This document shows positions 34,541 to 44,100 of a stretch of 64,000 bases of DNA, in pieces. The notes beneath the pieces are model-generated. The model was not told the origin of the DNA, searched no databases, and worked only from the letters and a program-made list of their open reading frames with translations. A program made the position numbers and the translations under genes. Within the stretch, counting starts at the first letter, position 1. Each line of letters begins with the position of its first letter. The stretch is from Isoalcanivorax indicus (GTDB taxonomy: Bacteria > Pseudomonadota > Gammaproteobacteria > Pseudomonadales > Alcanivoracaceae). The stretch spans positions 1,364,001-1,428,000 of the forward strand of contig NZ_QGMP01000001.1 in NCBI RefSeq assembly GCF_003259185.1. Direction: 5' to 3'.

Positions 34541-34824
34541 CGCGACGTTATCTGATGCTTTGGTCTTGCCTGTTGCTGGCCGTGTCACCGGTTCAGGGCA
34601 GTGATGCTGACGGCGACATCAAGGAAATTTCAGGCATGTCGGTGATGGGCAACGAAGATGCCCCGAAATCACTGTATATCGTGCCCTGGAAGAGTTCTGA
34701 AATTGGTATGGAAACCGATTTTACCTCCAGTCTGCTGAATGAAGACATGGTGCCGGTGGACAGGCCCGTTTTCATGCGCGAACTGGAGTTCTATCACGTA
34801 AGTATTGAGCATAGAGGGTATTGA
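34537..34824 (+). CDS. Small exported protein of unknown function, operon member
   Basis: A 95-residue product with a signal peptide (MLWSCLLLAVSPVQG) and a mature part of about 75 residues: EISGMSVMGNEDAPKSLYIV, then PWKSSEIGMETDFTSSLLNE and a C-terminal FMRELEFYHVSIEHRGY. I recognise no named domain. The ATG overlaps the preceding stop by 4 bases and the exbB-like gene starts 3 bases later, so it is part of the same translation unit. The lack of cysteines and the conserved-looking central motif suggest a small periplasmic or outer-membrane accessory subunit. Confidence 0.75.
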   Translation: MTRRYLMLWSCLLLAVSPVQGSDADGDIKEISGMSVMGNEDAPKSLYIVPWKSSEIGMETDFTSSLLNEDMVPVDRPVFMRELEFYHVSIEHRGY

Positions 34825-34827
34825 CGC

Positions 34828-35571
34828 ATGAACACGATAATAAAGTTTTTCCAGGATGGCGGTCTCTGGATGTACCCGATCCTGGCCGTGGGGTTGGTGG
34901 GGCTGGCGTTCGCGGCGGAGCGCTTTATCAAGCTGTACCTGCTCGAGCGCGCCAATCGCCGGGCCTGGGATGCCTTGCAGCCCGTGCTCGCCAAGGGGGA
35001 TTTCGACAAGGCACGGAAGATGGTGTCGCAGGACAATTCGGCCGTGGCCCAAATGCTGACCATGGGCCTGGAAGTGCAGGGCACCGTACGTCGCCGTGAT
35101 GACATCGAGGTGGCCATGGAAGAGGCCATGCTGGAGATTACCCCACAGCTGGAAGCGCGCACTGTTTATATCTCGATGTGCGCCAATATCTCCACGCTGC
35201 TGGGTCTGCTGGGCACCATTATCGGTCTGATCTCTGCCTTCGAAGCCGTCGCCAATGCCAACCCGGCAGAGAAATCGGCGCTGCTGTCCAGCTCTATCGC
35301 CATGGCCATGAACACCACCGCTTTCGGTCTGATTTCCGCCATTCCGCTGCTGGTCTGCTTCAGCATGATCAGTTCACGCACCGCCGCCATTGTAGGCAGC
35401 CTGGAAATGGTATCGGTCAAGACACTGAAGCTGATCAGCACCTTTGCCAAGCGCAACTATCAGCAGACGGATGTCGCTGCCGATACGACCGTACGTGATG
35501 CTGCCACGGATGCCAGTTCCGATGCCGGTGATGACACCGATGGATTCGAGCCCGCCCCGGCGACCAACTGA
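34828..35571 (+). CDS. ExbB/TolQ-family proton channel subunit of the surface operon
   Basis: A 247-residue MotA/TolQ/ExbB protein. Helix 1 is at about 12-32 (GLWMYPILAVGLVGLAFAAE). The cytoplasmic domain follows, then helices with ISTLLGLLGTIIGLISAF and AIAMAMNTTAFGLISAIPLL, containing the conserved pore Thr residues. It is distinct from the ExbB at 3757. In Myxococcus a TolQ-like protein (AglR) in an analogous set powers gliding. The C-terminal tail (from about 205) is Asp/Thr/Ala-rich and disordered-looking. It is followed by two exbD-like genes, so the channel probably forms with one or both. Confidence 0.93.
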   Translation: MNTIIKFFQDGGLWMYPILAVGLVGLAFAAERFIKLYLLERANRRAWDALQPVLAKGDFDKARKMVSQDNSAVAQMLTMGLEVQGTVRRRDDIEVAMEEAMLEITPQLEARTVYISMCANISTLLGLLGTIIGLISAFEAVANANPAEKSALLSSSIAMAMNTTAFGLISAIPLLVCFSMISSRTAAIVGSLEMVSVKTLKLISTFAKRNYQQTDVAADTTVRDAATDASSDAGDDTDGFEPAPATN

Positions 35572-35581
35572 GCACTGAGCT

Positions 35582-36085
35582 ATGGCCAGAAAAGCACGCA
35601 AGAAAGCAGCAGAAACCATGGAGCTGGATGTTACCTCCTTCATGAACCTGATGGTGGTGCTGATCCCGTTTCTGCTGGCCACGGCGGTGTTCTCCCAGGT
35701 GAGTATCCAGGAACTGAACCTGCCGACGCCGGGCGCAGGGGGCGCTATCGCGGATACGCCGCCGGTGGTGATCGAAGTGGTGGTGCGCAAAGAAGCACTG
35801 GAGATCGGCGACGGCAAGACCATTCGCTATCGCCTGCCGGTGGAAGACGGTGAATATGATTTCCAGGAGCTGTCACGCACCTTGCTGGACATGAAGCTGG
35901 CGAATCCTGACAAGGAAGACATCACCGTACTGCTGGAGCCGGACATCCGCTACAACGACATGATTGCCACGATGGATGCGGTGCGACTGTATCGCGCGCC
36001 GGCCACCGAGGGCGATGACAACGGCCAGACCGGGCATGCAGACCAGTTGCTGTTTCCCGATATCGCCATAGGGGACGCGCCATGA
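35582..36085 (+). CDS. ExbD/TolR-like protein lacking the membrane aspartate
   Basis: A 167-residue protein with a basic cytoplasmic N-terminus, one membrane helix (about 16-40) and a periplasmic domain. The helix starts LDVTSFMNLMVVLIPFLLA; aligned by eye with ExbD (INVTPFIDVMLVL) the proton-carrying Asp is replaced by Asn22, and the Pro before it by Ser19. The AAC codon at 35645-35647 is unambiguous. The periplasmic part (LNLPTPGAGG onwards) keeps the swapped-strand style of TolR. Probably a structural partner that cannot carry protons, paired with the Asp-containing paralogue next to it. Confidence 0.85.
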   Translation: MARKARKKAAETMELDVTSFMNLMVVLIPFLLATAVFSQVSIQELNLPTPGAGGAIADTPPVVIEVVVRKEALEIGDGKTIRYRLPVEDGEYDFQELSRTLLDMKLANPDKEDITVLLEPDIRYNDMIATMDAVRLYRAPATEGDDNGQTGHADQLLFPDIAIGDAP

Positions 36086-36564
36086 AGAATACACGACGCT
36101 TGCGCCGGCTTGCGCGCGTGGGGCAGCGGCCCGCCGCATCACTGAGCCTGACCTCATTGATGGACATCTTCACCATCCTGCTGCTGTACCTGCTGGTGAA
36201 CCAGTCGGACAACCCGGTACTGGATCCGCCCAGGGAAATCGTACTGCCCAACTCGATTGTCGAGACCAAGCCGCGGGAGACCGTGGTAGTGGCAGTGAGC
36301 CCTGATGAGGTGCTGATTCGGGGTGAGCACGTGATGTCGATGCAGGCATTGCTGGAGAGCGAAGGCAGCATTATCGAAGCCATTCGCGACCGCATGCAGT
36401 CCATTGGTGAAGGAGCATTGGGGCTGGGGGATGACGATCTTGACGGGACCGAGGTGACCATCCTCGCCGATCAGGATGTGCACTACAGCACCATGAAACG
36501 CATCATGGCCTCCTGTACTGCGGCGGGATACAACCGGATATCACTCGCGGTAAATCAGATATGA
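36082..36564 (+). CDS. ExbD/TolR-like protein with conserved membrane aspartate
   Basis: A 160-residue second ExbD-like protein. The basic N-terminus (KNTRRLRRLARVGQRP) leads into the helix SLTSLMDIFTILLLYLLV, where Asp28 occupies the proton-carrying position. The periplasmic domain (about 50-160) includes ILADQDVHYSTMKRIMASC, the family strand-helix. It overlaps both neighbours by 4 bases. With the previous gene it suggests a heteromeric dimer inside the ExbB-like pentamer. Confidence 0.88.
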   Translation: MKNTRRLRRLARVGQRPAASLSLTSLMDIFTILLLYLLVNQSDNPVLDPPREIVLPNSIVETKPRETVVVAVSPDEVLIRGEHVMSMQALLESEGSIIEAIRDRMQSIGEGALGLGDDDLDGTEVTILADQDVHYSTMKRIMASCTAAGYNRISLAVNQI

Positions 36565-37964
36565 CTTCCATATTGGCAGAGCGACAGCAGGCGCTGAGTG
36601 AGCAGATCGAGCGTGAAGAGTACACGCTCCGGGCGCTGCATTCAGACCTGCAAGACGTTGATGCCGCGCTGACCGAGCTGAAGCCGCAGCGCGAGCAGAT
36701 CAAACTGTTGGGCGTGGTCTGTGATTCGCTGGATCAACTGAAAGCCATGGGTAGCGCGTCGCTGTTCTGGGGTGACGAGGTTACTGACGAAGAGCACGAC
36801 CGCAATATTGCCCGGACACGGGAACGGGTAGAAGCGTTTGGCGGCAAAGTGGTGTCACTGGACAGCCGACGCAGCGCCTTGCTGACGGACATCGAGCAAC
36901 GTCGCGGCAACCTCAGTGAGCTGCACTGGCACTTTGATGCCGTGACCGAGGAAATGGAAAACGCGCGCTTTGACTATGTGCTGGAGCGCGAGCCCGACGA
37001 TGAGAAACTGTTCCGCGTCGGCGTCATGCCCTGGTCAAAGCCCGAAGACGATCAGCGCAGGCTGCGCAAGGCGCTGCTGGTGTCGCTGATGTTCATGCTG
37101 GTGATCGGCGGGGTGCCGCAGATCTGGGAAGTGCCCCAGCGTGACCCGAACGAGAAAGTGGAAATTCCCGAGCGACTGGCCCGGATGGTCCGGGAGCGGG
37201 CACCGCCCAAGCCGGTGGAAACGCCGGTGGAACGACCACAGGAACAGCGCCAGGAAGAAGCGAAACCCGAGGAGCAGCAAGTGGCGCGGGAGCGTCCCGA
37301 GCCGCGGCCTGAAGAAGTTCGCCAGGCCCGCGAGCGCGCCCAGAACCGGGGTGTGCTGGCGCACAGCAGCCTGTTTGCCGATATGGAAGACGACGCCATG
37401 TTGTCGAACCTGGGCGCCAATGCCCGCATCTCCGGTGACATGAGGGAAGGCGGTGCGCAGAGCAGCGGTGCGGAAGGTTCGCGGGCGCTGATCACGGCTT
37501 CTACACGAGGCAGTGGTGGTGCGGCGGCGCTGGCTGATGTCAGCCGGGGTGGCGTGGGGACGGGCAGCGGTGTTGCGATTGGCGACCGGGGCGTTTCCAC
37601 GGGGCGTGTGCAAAGCGATGTGGCGGCCATTCAGCAGGAAGCGCGACCGCTCAGCGACGGGGTGGGGCCAAGTCGGACCGACGAGGAAATCCAGATCGTC
37701 TTCGACCGCCACAAGTCGGCACTGTACCGGCTCTACAACCGGGAACTGCGTAACAACCCGACCTTGCGCGGCAACATCATGCTGGAGCTGACGATCCAGC
37801 CGGACGGCTCCGTATCGGCCTGTCGGGTGGTGTCCTCGGACCTGGCTTCCGACACATTGGCTGAGAGCATTGTTGATCGGGTGAGCCGTTTCAATTTCGG
37901 GCCGAAGGAAGGAGTGTCGGCGGTCACCATCCGTTACCCCATCGATTTCCTGCCCGCAGGGTGA
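36561..37964 (+). CDS. TonB-like protein with AgmX/PglI-type C-terminal domain and cytoplasmic coiled coil
   Basis: This 467-residue protein has three parts. Residues 1-165 form a Glu/Arg-rich helical coiled coil (ERQQALSEQIEREEYTLRAL). A single membrane helix lies at about 170-190 (ALLVSLMFMLVIGGVPQIW). A Pro/Glu/Arg-rich periplasmic stretch (PPKPVETPVERPQEQRQEE) and a Gly/Ser-rich section follow. The end, about 375-467, reads EIQIVFDRHKSALYRLYNRE and LELTIQPDGSVSACRVVSS, then VTIRYPIDFLPA. This is the AgmX/PglI (TonB-C-like) fold seen in myxobacterial gliding proteins. It should transmit ExbB/D energy to the outer membrane. Unlike classical TonB it has a large cytoplasmic domain. Confidence 0.85.
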   Translation: MTSILAERQQALSEQIEREEYTLRALHSDLQDVDAALTELKPQREQIKLLGVVCDSLDQLKAMGSASLFWGDEVTDEEHDRNIARTRERVEAFGGKVVSLDSRRSALLTDIEQRRGNLSELHWHFDAVTEEMENARFDYVLEREPDDEKLFRVGVMPWSKPEDDQRRLRKALLVSLMFMLVIGGVPQIWEVPQRDPNEKVEIPERLARMVRERAPPKPVETPVERPQEQRQEEAKPEEQQVARERPEPRPEEVRQARERAQNRGVLAHSSLFADMEDDAMLSNLGANARISGDMREGGAQSSGAEGSRALITASTRGSGGAAALADVSRGGVGTGSGVAIGDRGVSTGRVQSDVAAIQQEARPLSDGVGPSRTDEEIQIVFDRHKSALYRLYNRELRNNPTLRGNIMLELTIQPDGSVSACRVVSSDLASDTLAESIVDRVSRFNFGPKEGVSAVTIRYPIDFLPAG

Positions 37965-38061
37965 GGCAAGTCACGCTTTTTCTTGCGCGGGGCGAAGTGG
38001 TTGCGAGGGGCTTCACGGTATTGGTTTTTTTAATGTAAGAAGATAGGCCTACTTTGGGGGT

Positions 38062-38083
38062 GCGCCGATTATCGTATCGGCGC
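38062..38083 (+). promoter_or_regulatory. Leader hairpin before the giant-protein gene
   Basis: GCGCCGAT (38062-38069) pairs with ATCGGCGC (38076-38083) around TATCGT. The hairpin lies between the TonB-like gene and the preferred TTG start at 38114, followed by an A-rich track containing AAAGAG. It could tune expression of the giant protein relative to upstream genes. If translation starts at 38054 it would be coding. Confidence 0.4.
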
Positions 38084-38113
38084 GTTAACCATAAGAAAAA
38101 AAGAGTTTTCAAT

Positions 38114-41100
38114 TTGACGACGAGCACTGTCCGGATTCTTGCTGGCCTGGGGGGACTGCTGCTTCTACTGTTTTCAGTGGAAGCACGAGCAGCTTACGCC
38201 AATGTGTGTGTGGCCAACGCGCAGAATCCGCCGACCAATCTGGTGAATGTCCAGACCTCCAGCTTTTGCGAGCTGTGTGGCTTTGGTTATGTGGACGTGC
38301 AGATCACTAACCCCTATCGCGCGGGCACCAATGCCCCGGACGGCAACCTGCCGTACGAAACCCGGACGACCCAGCAGTGCAGCGGACCGCCCTGGAACCA
38401 GACCTGTGTGGATGTGGTGGAAAGCCGCCGCAATCCGGATTACGGATCGCAGAATCCGGCCCTGAATTTCAATAACGCCAACAGCCTGACCCTCACATTG
38501 ACCAATGGCCTCGAGCGCTACACCGGGGTGGCAGCGCAGAACCTGGCTGGCGGTACGGCCTCTGGCACCAACGTGGTCACGGTCAGTGGTATGGGCAATC
38601 TTGCGCCGGGGCAGACGCGCACGGTGCGCATTCCGGTACATCGTCGCCCGGATAACACGCCGGAAAGCCTGTACAACACCACGCCTCAGGCCACGGCGAC
38701 CATCAACTACACCATGGCCGATGGCTGTAACGACAATCCCGGTCGGCGCCGCAACTGGCGCGGTGACCAGTGGTATTCGGGCAGCCTGACGGGACAGTTC
38801 GATTTCTGGGAGACCTATAACCGCCCGGCCAGTCAGCACACGGGCAACGTGAATATCCGTCAGCCCCAGTTGGCGCTTAACAAACAGGGCTGGAACTACA
38901 CGGCCGGGCAGCGCCTGGGCACGCGCAGTGGCACCGTGTACGGCCACAACGATGATGACATCGTCTGGCGCCTGAATATCGCCAATACCGGCAATGCGCC
39001 GTTGCAGGATCTGCGCATTGATGACGTGCTCAGTCGTGCCGATGTCATGAATGCGCACTATGCTTGCCCCAATGCGACTGCGGCCAATAATATTGCAGCC
39101 AACAACGGCATCCTGCCCGGGGGCTCGCCTTGTGTTCCGACGGATGCGCTGACCGGCCTGGTGCTGGCCGACTGGAATGTGGCCCCGCCATTCGGCCAGG
39201 GCACCAACATTCCGATGCCCTACGCCGCTACCGTCGACGCCGTGACACCCGGCACTTCGACCGGGGCGATCGATATTGCCGCGGGTGCCAACATCAACAT
39301 CTATATTGTCGGCAAGCTGCAAGGGAACGCCTCATGCAGTAGCGGCGACCCCATGCGCAACCGCCTGAACGATGTGCAGTTCGGTTGCGCCGTGCAGTCG
39401 CCGCCGGGCGGCATCCTGCAGTCTGCTGGCCTGAATGCCGACGGCTTCATTCGCACCTGGTACGGGCAGGGGCATGTGGGTCCCGGTTCGCTGGATGCAC
39501 TACAAGTCACCCGCAACCTCACTGGCATTGATGGCAGCAGCACGGTCGGCGCGCGTGGCCTGATGACTGTCACGCTATCGAACCAGAGCGGCGGCACTGT
39601 CTGGTTCGACGGAGACCTGGATTACCATCTTCGCGATGTCCTGCCCGAGGGCTATGTCGTTGACCCCAGCTATGTGCCGAGGATTGATAATCCGAACAAT
39701 GGATCCCTTTATGGTCCCTACGCGGGCCGTGTGGATACCCTCACCTGGATCAACGCGCAAGGCGCGATTCCCGGGGAGGTCAGCGACAGCACCAGTTATC
39801 TGAACAACACTGCGCCGGAGTTCAGGCTGTCCAGCAGCACCAGCTACACCGAATCCAATCCGGATGGTGCCTACAACACCGGCCGCGTCTATCGCGACCT
39901 GATGCGTCATGGCGACGTGGTGGTGATCCGCTTTGCGATCATTCTCAAGGACCCGCAGTACTACGATCTGGCGGCGGACCTGGATGTGATCGAGGAAAAT
40001 CCGGGCGTGATGCTGGAGCCGCCGCGCACCGACGTGCCCACCGACCCCCCGGCATTGCCGTCAACGCTGAATCACACGTTGAGTGTGCAGGCGCGCACCC
40101 TGTGTGCCAGCCAGAGTGTGAACTACACGCTGCAGGGCAACGGCACCAGTAACAGCCCGAGCCATAACACCGCAGGCAGCGCCATTGCCTTCGAGGCCGA
40201 AGACCTGGATGTCAGTATTGACCAGGCGACCTTTATCCTGACCAATGATCGCAGCCAGCACACACCGCTGTCGGTGACGGTGGAAAACAATGGTGGTGTG
40301 GCAGCGCGGGATTTCAGTGCCTTCATCACCTTCGGTGCCACCATGAATGTGGTGACGGCGACGCCGCCTCCCGGCTACCAGTGTGATGCGGTGCCGATCA
40401 CCGGTGCGGGCGTGCCCCAGCCGCAACCTTATCGGGTGTGGGTGGTCAACCCGCCGCCGGACGCGCCTGGTAACCTGCACATGCCGCTGCCGGGCAATGG
40501 CACGGTGTACCGTTGTTATCCCAATCAGGGCAATCCCCTGAACCGTAATCTGGCTCCCGGCGCCAGCGTTCAATTCAACTTTACCGTCAACAAGACCGAG
40601 GACCCGGCCGGTATCCTCGCTGACGACCTGACCTTCCGCGCCGACGTGGTGGGCGAAATATTCAGCGTGGCAAACCTGACTCTGCCAGCGACGAACATCA
40701 ACCGGGTAAATACGGGTGGCGGCACCAACAATATTCGTGTGACCGGCGTGGAGGTGAGCAATACGCCCACCGCCATCACCAACGCCCATAACCTCTGGTT
40801 CCCGGCCCCCGGCACACCCGGCAATACCCGTACGGACGGCGAAGTCGATCGCGGCAACAACTATTCGCTGGACGCGCACTGGTCACGGGGCATCGGCTTC
40901 AACCTGAAAAAAGACCCGGTGACAGCCGGTGATACCGACTCCGGCGGTTTCGGCGGCATGCCGACCCTGGGTCACTGCAACGAAAACACGGATAACGTCA
41001 GCTACGCCGCCGCCAACGATTATCCCGGTCAGGCGCGCCCGGCTGAACATGTGCAGATCGGCGAAGAATGCACCGTGCGAATCCAGACCGGTGGCTGGTT

Positions 41101-44100
41101 CGGTTTCGAGTCGCGCGGTTTCAACTTTATCGGCGTGCGGGACATCCAGGTGCTGGATGAGGTGCCTGCCGGGCAGAACTATATTTCCAGCACGACACCA
41201 CTGATCACGCCGCAGATCGCCGGGGCCACTCAGGTGCCCAATGACCCGGGCGCGGTAGCGCTGGGCGACGGCCTTTTCGGTTGGCGCTTCACTGGTAATC
41301 AAGCCGGCACCGATGGTTTACCGGACTACATCAGCAGCATTGATGAGTGGTTCACCATCAACACCACCACGCGGGTGCTGAACGACGCGTTGAACGACCG
41401 CGCCGGGCCGAACCTGCATGCCGCCAACAGCCCGAACGTGCTCAATTCCAGCTTCCAGGCGACCTTCTTCAATAACAACACGGGCCAGCACGAAACCTAT
41501 CTGTTCGGTTACGGTGAAGTGGGACAGATCAGCCCGATCCAGAACCAGAATCCGCCCGGCAGCTCGACGGTGGGCTATCCCAACGAGCCGATTCGCCGTG
41601 TTGATCTGGTGGTGACGGAACCGTTGATCGAAGTGACCATGCAGGTCTGTGACGAAACACGGCATGGCATGGGTGAGGCCTGCTCGGAATTTGTCGACGA
41701 GATTCCCGACGCCGCCACCTCCAACAGCTATGTCTATCGCTTGACGGTGAGCAACCGCGCCGCTGACGACGGCCAGCCGCGCGCGCCAGCGTACGACCTG
41801 ACCGTGACCAGCATTCTTGATGACTTGCTGCAAGTGATGCCGCTGGAGAGTGACGGCCTGGATAACGACGGCGATGGCCGTGTGGACGGTGCTGACAGCG
41901 GTGGTGAGGGTGAGATCATCGGCAATGTCATGTTCGATGGCAACGAGACCCAGGTAATTTTCCGCCATCAGGAAGGGGTGGATGGCACCGGCCTGCGTCG
42001 GCTTGAAGCGGGTCAAAGCCTGTCACTCTACTATCGCGTCAATCCGGATGACCGTATTGCGCCGGGCCAGAGCCGGGCCACCCGCTTCAGCGTCACCTAC
42101 GATTCGCTGGAGGGCAGCACCAACGAGCACGGCAACCAGACGGTCGTCACGCCGGGCACGGGAGAGCGGGGCGGTGCGAGGGTTTATGAAAGCGATGACG
42201 CCGACACGCTGATCACCTTTATTGAGCCGGAAGCGCGGCCCAAGGAAATCATTGCCCTGTCTGACACCACACTGGTGGCGGCGGGCATGCAGGACGTCAA
42301 GATCGGTGAAGAAATCCAGTATCGCCTGACGGCCGAATTGCCGGTGACCTTGCTGCGCGATCTGACCGTGACGGACATGCTGCCTGCGGGCCTGCAATGC
42401 GCCGAAGCGCCCGTGGTAGATCTGAGCACAGCGCCCTGGGATGTTGCGGGCTTCAAACGCCCGGATCTGTCACCGGTGCCGCCCGTAACGCCTCTGTGTG
42501 ATGGCAGTCAGGTGCGCTGGGAGTTCGGCGATGTGACGCTCACCGACCCGTCACCTGGCAGCAGCCGCTTTACGTTCCCGTTGAGCTTTATTGCGCGCGT
42601 GGACAACAGCGCAGGCAATCAGGACGGCACCGTGCTGACCAACGGCAGCCCGGCCACTGTGGCCACCCTCACCTGGGTGGACAGCCAGGATGTGACCCAG
42701 ACCCGGAGTTACGGCGAAGTGTCCGCCACGGTGACCGAGCCCGACGTCTCGCTAAGCAAAGCCTGGGACGCGCCGGACGGTCTCGATGCCGGCGACGACA
42801 TTACCATTACGCTGACTGCCACCAACAACGGCAGCGCGGCCGCCTACAACCTGCGTCTGTGGGACAACCTGGACGGAAGCGGCATGACCTTCCTGCCGGG
42901 CAGTGTTGGCGGTACCGATCCACCGGACCTGGTGGATACCTCGACCTTTGGCGCCAATCAGCCGGTCTTCGTCTGGGCGCCGGAAAACCCCTTGTTGCCC
43001 GGGGAAACCCGCACCATGACCTTCCAGGTGCGTGTGGACGACACGGTGCAGCCGCTGCAAATCCTCGATAACCTGGCCGACGCAGTCTGGACGTCCTTGC
43101 CTGGGCAGACGACCGCGCTGAACAGCGGCGGCCAGATCGGTGCCGATGGCGCTGCGGATGGCCAACGGATTGGCGTGCTGCCCCATGCTGGCGACGCTAT
43201 CAACGATTACGAAACCAGCAGTAACCCGGTCGACGCCACCGTGGCCGGGCTCGCGGTCGCAAAGACCGATCTGTCGCCAGACGTACTCCCCGAAATTGGC
43301 GCCCACAAGCAGTTCGAGATCGTTATCGATCTGCCCGAAGGCACCACGGAGAACCTGCGGGTTGAGGATCTGCTGGCCAGCGGCTCCACCAGTTATGTGC
43401 TGACCCGTGACGCGAACTTTGAGGTCAGCTATGACTTCGAGGGTATCGTCAGCATCAACGGCGCCGCGCCCGGTGAGGCGGCGTTTATCGCCGCGCCGGT
43501 GGATGGTGCCAGTGGCACAGCCGTCTGGGATCTGGGTACCGTCCTGACCGAAAGCGAAAATGACCTGCCGGTGGCGGGGCCGCTGAATCCGCGCATCCGC
43601 ATCACCTATTTCGCCCGTATCAACAATGATGTCGATACCAGCGTGGGCGATACCCTGCAAAACCAGGTCAGCGTCAGCCACCGTCATGGTGACGACGCCA
43701 GCACTGTGGTGCTGGGTGACACGACCGCGCCGATCACCGCCATCGAGTCGGCGTTGGTGGCGGACAAGACGCTCACCAACCTCAGCGGCGGCCAACTGAT
43801 TGCCGGGTCCGAGCTGGAATATACCGTCACCCTGAGCAACCAGGGCAATGCCACGGCCTATGATCTGAATATCGTCGATACGTTGCCCACCGGGCTCGAA
43901 TTCGAGGACAGCTTCACGCCCACGGCGACCATCGGTGGCGTGGCGGTCAGCGGTTTTGTCGCGACCCCGGATCAGGATGGCACGGGTCGCCTTGTCTGGG
44001 GACGCGAGAACAACGACGGCTCGCTGGACCTGCCCGCGGGGCAGACCCTGGTGCTGACCTATCGAGTGATCGTGACCCAGACCGGCGGGCCTTTCACCAA

